Source: Marispirochaeta sp. (GTDB taxonomy: Bacteria; Spirochaetota; Spirochaetia; JC444; Marispirochaetaceae). Taken from it: 64,000 nt of DNA. The position numbers were made by a program, and so were the translations under genes. Shown in pieces: positions 61,988 through 64,000 of this stretch. The stretch is taken from NCBI RefSeq assembly GCF_963668165.1, contig NZ_OY764209.1:186001-250000 (forward strand), given 5' to 3'. Numbering within the stretch: the first letter of the stretch is position 1; the number at the start of each line of letters is the position of its first letter. The notes beneath the pieces were generated by a model. That model made no database searches. It saw only the letters and a program-made list of their open reading frames with translations, and was not told the origin of the DNA.

Positions 61988-64000
61988 ATGAAACTGAAAC
62001 TTCGGGGAAAGGTAATGCTCCCTGCCCTGTTGGTAATAAGCCTGGGCCTGGCGGTTTTATCTCTGTTCTCATACATTCGCTTTGCCAGTGCCCTGAAAGA
62101 GGTCCATCACAACGAAGCAATACAGCTGACCCAGGTCATGGCAACCCAGACAAACGAATGGGTCGGTAACCGGGTAAAAAACGTACTGGCAGTAGCCGCA
62201 TCCCCCATTATGGCCCAGGTACTGAGACCGGGAAATGATTCAGGGCTGACGGGTGCGGCCAACGCATACCTCAAACAGGTGCGGGATACCTATCAGATCT
62301 TTTCCACAGTGGGTCTGCTGGACAAAAACGGAGTAGCCCGGGCCAATAACAATCCCGCCCAGGTAGGGGTGCTGAACCTGAGCACCCGGGCCCACTTTAA
62401 ACAGGCCATGCAGGGGCAGGCCGCGATCTCGAATATAATTGTCAGTCAAATAAACGGCGAGCCCATCTTTGTCGTGGCGGCTCCGGTCTTTGACGGCAAC
62501 GAGGTTACCGGTGTTGTGCATGCTTCTGTCGAACTGGCCCGTTTTACCGAGCACTTCGTGGACACCGTCAAGCTGGGAGAGACCGGCTATGGCTACATGA
62601 TGGACTCGGATGGAACAATCATTGCTCACCCGGTAAAAGAGAACATCATGCAGATGAATATTGCCGCGGAAGAGTTCGGCGCGACCATGCTGGCGGAACG
62701 CAGCGGACTGGTGGAGTATCCCTGGGAAGGGGAATGGATCATCGCTGCATTTAATGAGATTCCTGTTACCGGCTGGATTTTCGCCACCAGAGTGGAATAC
62801 GCCGAGCTGTTTAAGGACGTGGCCACCTTGAGAACGGTGAATATCGTAACAACCCTCATTGTTTTAATCACAATAGCAGCTCTGCTGCTTCTTACAATAC
62901 GGTCCATAACCAGGCGCATCGGTGCTACTGTTCAGAATCTGCAGGATATCTCCGAAGGAGAAGGCGACCTGACCCAAAGGCTGCCTGTCAGAGGGGAGGA
63001 CGAGATAGATCAGCTGTCCCACTACATGAACGTGACCTTTGAAAAATTGTCGGACCTGGTAAAATCAATCAAGCACGAAACTGTTTCCCTGCAGGATTCG
63101 GGGGTGGACCTTGCCTCGAACATGACCGAAACCGCCTCGGCGATCAACCAGATTACCGCGAATATAGAGAGCATCAAGGAGCGTATCGTCAGCCAGTCTG
63201 CCGGAGTTGAAGAGAGCCGGGCCACGGTCGCCGCTATTGCACTGGGAATCAAAACCCTGGACGACAGGCTTTCTGAACAGGCTTCCGGGGTTACCGAGTC
63301 ATCCGCTTCCATTGAACAGATGGTGGCCAATATAAAATCGGTAACCGAGAGTCTTGAGCGCAACACCGCCTCGATGAGGGAGCTGCAGGAAGCCTCGGAA
63401 ACGGGCCGCCGAAGTATGGAGGAGCTGGCCCAGATTTCCCGCACGGTAATGACCCATTCAGAAGGACTGGAAGAGGCAAGTGAAATGATCCAGAAGATAT
63501 CCTCCCAAACCAACCTGCTGGCCATGAATGCTGCGATCGAGGCGGCCCATGCCGGGGAGTTCGGAAAAGGCTTCGCGGTTGTGGCCGACGAAATACGTAA
63601 ACTTGCAGAAGAAGCAGGCAGCCAGGGGACCGTCATCGGCAGCGCCCTTACAACCCTCAAGGAGTCGATCGATCATATAGGAGTCTCACTGGCACAGGCC
63701 AGAGCGCGTTTTGACCGGCAGTATGAACTGAGCCAGCTGGTTTCTGAGCAGGAGTCACTGATCAAGAGTGCCATGGACGAACAAGTTGTAGGAAGCAGAC
63801 AGGTCCTGGATGCCCTGGCGGAGATTCAGGATATATCCCGCAAGGTAGCGGACTCTTCCGGAGAGATGACCGCCGGCAGCTCCGAGGTAATAGATGAAAT
63901 GACCCGCCTGGCCCAGATAAGCGAAGAGATCAGCCAAAGCATCAACGAGATGGCCGGGGGCGCGGTGGAGATAAATCAGTCTGTAGTTCACATTTCCGAA
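61988..64000 (+). CDS. Methyl-accepting chemotaxis protein with dCache domain (partial, open at 3' end)
   Basis: 671 residues visible from ATG 61988. The first membrane helix is at about 10-30. A dCache_1 sensor region (about 35-270) has [24 protein letters not shown] and [16 protein letters not shown]. The second helix is at about 280-304, then a HAMP domain, and a cytoplasmic signalling domain with the hairpin tip [20 protein letters not shown] (about 508-527) and a methylation-helix region. The gene continues past the window. It lies 5 nt after the DUF2147 gene, so the secreted protein may present a ligand to this receptor (inference). Confidence 0.93.
   Translation, partial: MKLKLRGKVMLPALLVISLGLAVLSLFSYIRFASALKEVHHNEAIQLTQVMATQTNEWVGNRVKNVLAVAASPIMAQVLRPGNDSGLTGAANAYLKQVRDTYQIFSTVGLLDKNGVARANNNPAQVGVLNLSTRAHFKQAMQGQAAISNIIVSQINGEPIFVVAAPVFDGNEVTGVVHASVELARFTEHFVDTVKLGETGYGYMMDSDGTIIAHPVKENIMQMNIAAEEFGATMLAERSGLVEYPWEGEWIIAAFNEIPVTGWIFATRVEYAELFKDVATLRTVNIVTTLIVLITIAALLLLTIRSITRRIGATVQNLQDISEGEGDLTQRLPVRGEDEIDQLSHYMNVTFEKLSDLVKSIKHETVSLQDSGVDLASNMTETASAINQITANIESIKERIVSQSAGVEESRATVAAIALGIKTLDDRLSEQASGVTESSASIEQMVANIKSVTESLERNTASMRELQEASETGRRSMEELAQISRTVMTHSEGLEEASEMIQKISSQTNLLAMNAAIEAAHAGEFGKGFAVVADEIRKLAEEAGSQGTVIGSALTTLKESIDHIGVSLAQARARFDRQYELSQLVSEQESLIKSAMDEQVVGSRQVLDALAEIQDISRKVADSSGEMTAGSSEVIDEMTRLAQISEEISQSINEMAGGAVEINQSVVHISE

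Noticed and set aside
1..64000. tRNA, rRNA, CRISPR arrays, prophage and replication origin
   Set aside because: No cloverleaf-like tRNA, rRNA stretch, regularly spaced repeats, phage structural genes or DnaA-box cluster was noticed by eye on either strand. A tRNAscan/Infernal run would settle small RNAs.

Overview
The window looks like a chromosomal piece of a free-living, anaerobic spirochaete-like bacterium of moderately high G+C. This rests on inference from gene content: a TRAP-type binding protein whose mature N-terminus reads AAGEKEG (common in Spirochaeta/Treponema binding proteins), small lipoproteins paired with a LysM protein, rubrerythrin, a flavodiiron remnant, a CoA-disulfide-reductase-type flavoprotein, an Mbh-like cation antiporter and many sensory proteins. 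No rRNA, tRNA or CRISPR array was seen. Genes are tightly packed, and no stretch longer than about 300 bases lacks a gene.

Layout. 1-509: 5' part of an APH-fold protein with lost catalytic residues. 624-1619: AEC-family permease. 1638-8806: TRAP transporter (dctP-dctQ-dctM) followed on the same strand by an ABC-type sugar-binding-like lipoprotein, a LytS-type kinase and a LytTR regulator; two LytTR-like direct repeats lie just upstream of the dctP promoter. 8905-16511: propeller hybrid kinase, HD-GYP protein, coiled-coil protein, and a secreted beta-rich protein with a small FN3-type lipoprotein. 16559-21368: ten overlapping genes for a P-II-like protein, a PTS IIA-like protein and an MbhA-H-like (Mrp-type) antiporter, with one subunit frameshifted at a T7 run. 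21538-24757: an unusual unit made of a cytoplasmic binding-protein homologue, a HypB/UreG-like GTPase, an ABC ATPase and a zinc-ribbon protein, with no permease. 24857-31306: RidA, then aminotransferase, RND adaptor, RND pump and EamA exporter in one minus-strand run.

31452-37327: rubrerythrin, lipoprotein/LysM pair, glycosyltransferase-like protein, 5'-truncated flavodiiron gene, SDR and nadA. 37333-46721: beta-CASP hydrolase, sugar-dehydrogenase-like lipoprotein, CoA-disulfide reductase with two rhodanese domains, SpeA with a GNAT protein, and a FecR-domain protein. 46681-49593: a decayed RND efflux operon. 49683-52033: an XRE-type regulator carrying a CarH-like B12 light-sensing module, overlapping a class II photolyase. 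52031-53267: an insertion sequence with perfect 22-bp ends. 53268-64000: MFS transporter, TrpB2 with a small Cys-rich protein, a divergent histidine kinase and response regulator with a degenerate HD-GYP domain, prolyl-tRNA synthetase, a DUF2147 protein and a chemotaxis receptor that runs off the end.

The strongest candidates for little-described biology are the XRE/CarH-like regulator with its photolyase, the permease-less SBP-GTPase-ABC-Zn-ribbon unit, and the TRAP transporter coupled to a binding-protein-assisted LytS/LytTR system with a visible candidate operator. Several frameshifts fall in or near homopolymers and could be sequencing errors; the large deletion in the RND gene and the 5' loss in the flavodiiron gene cannot be explained that way.
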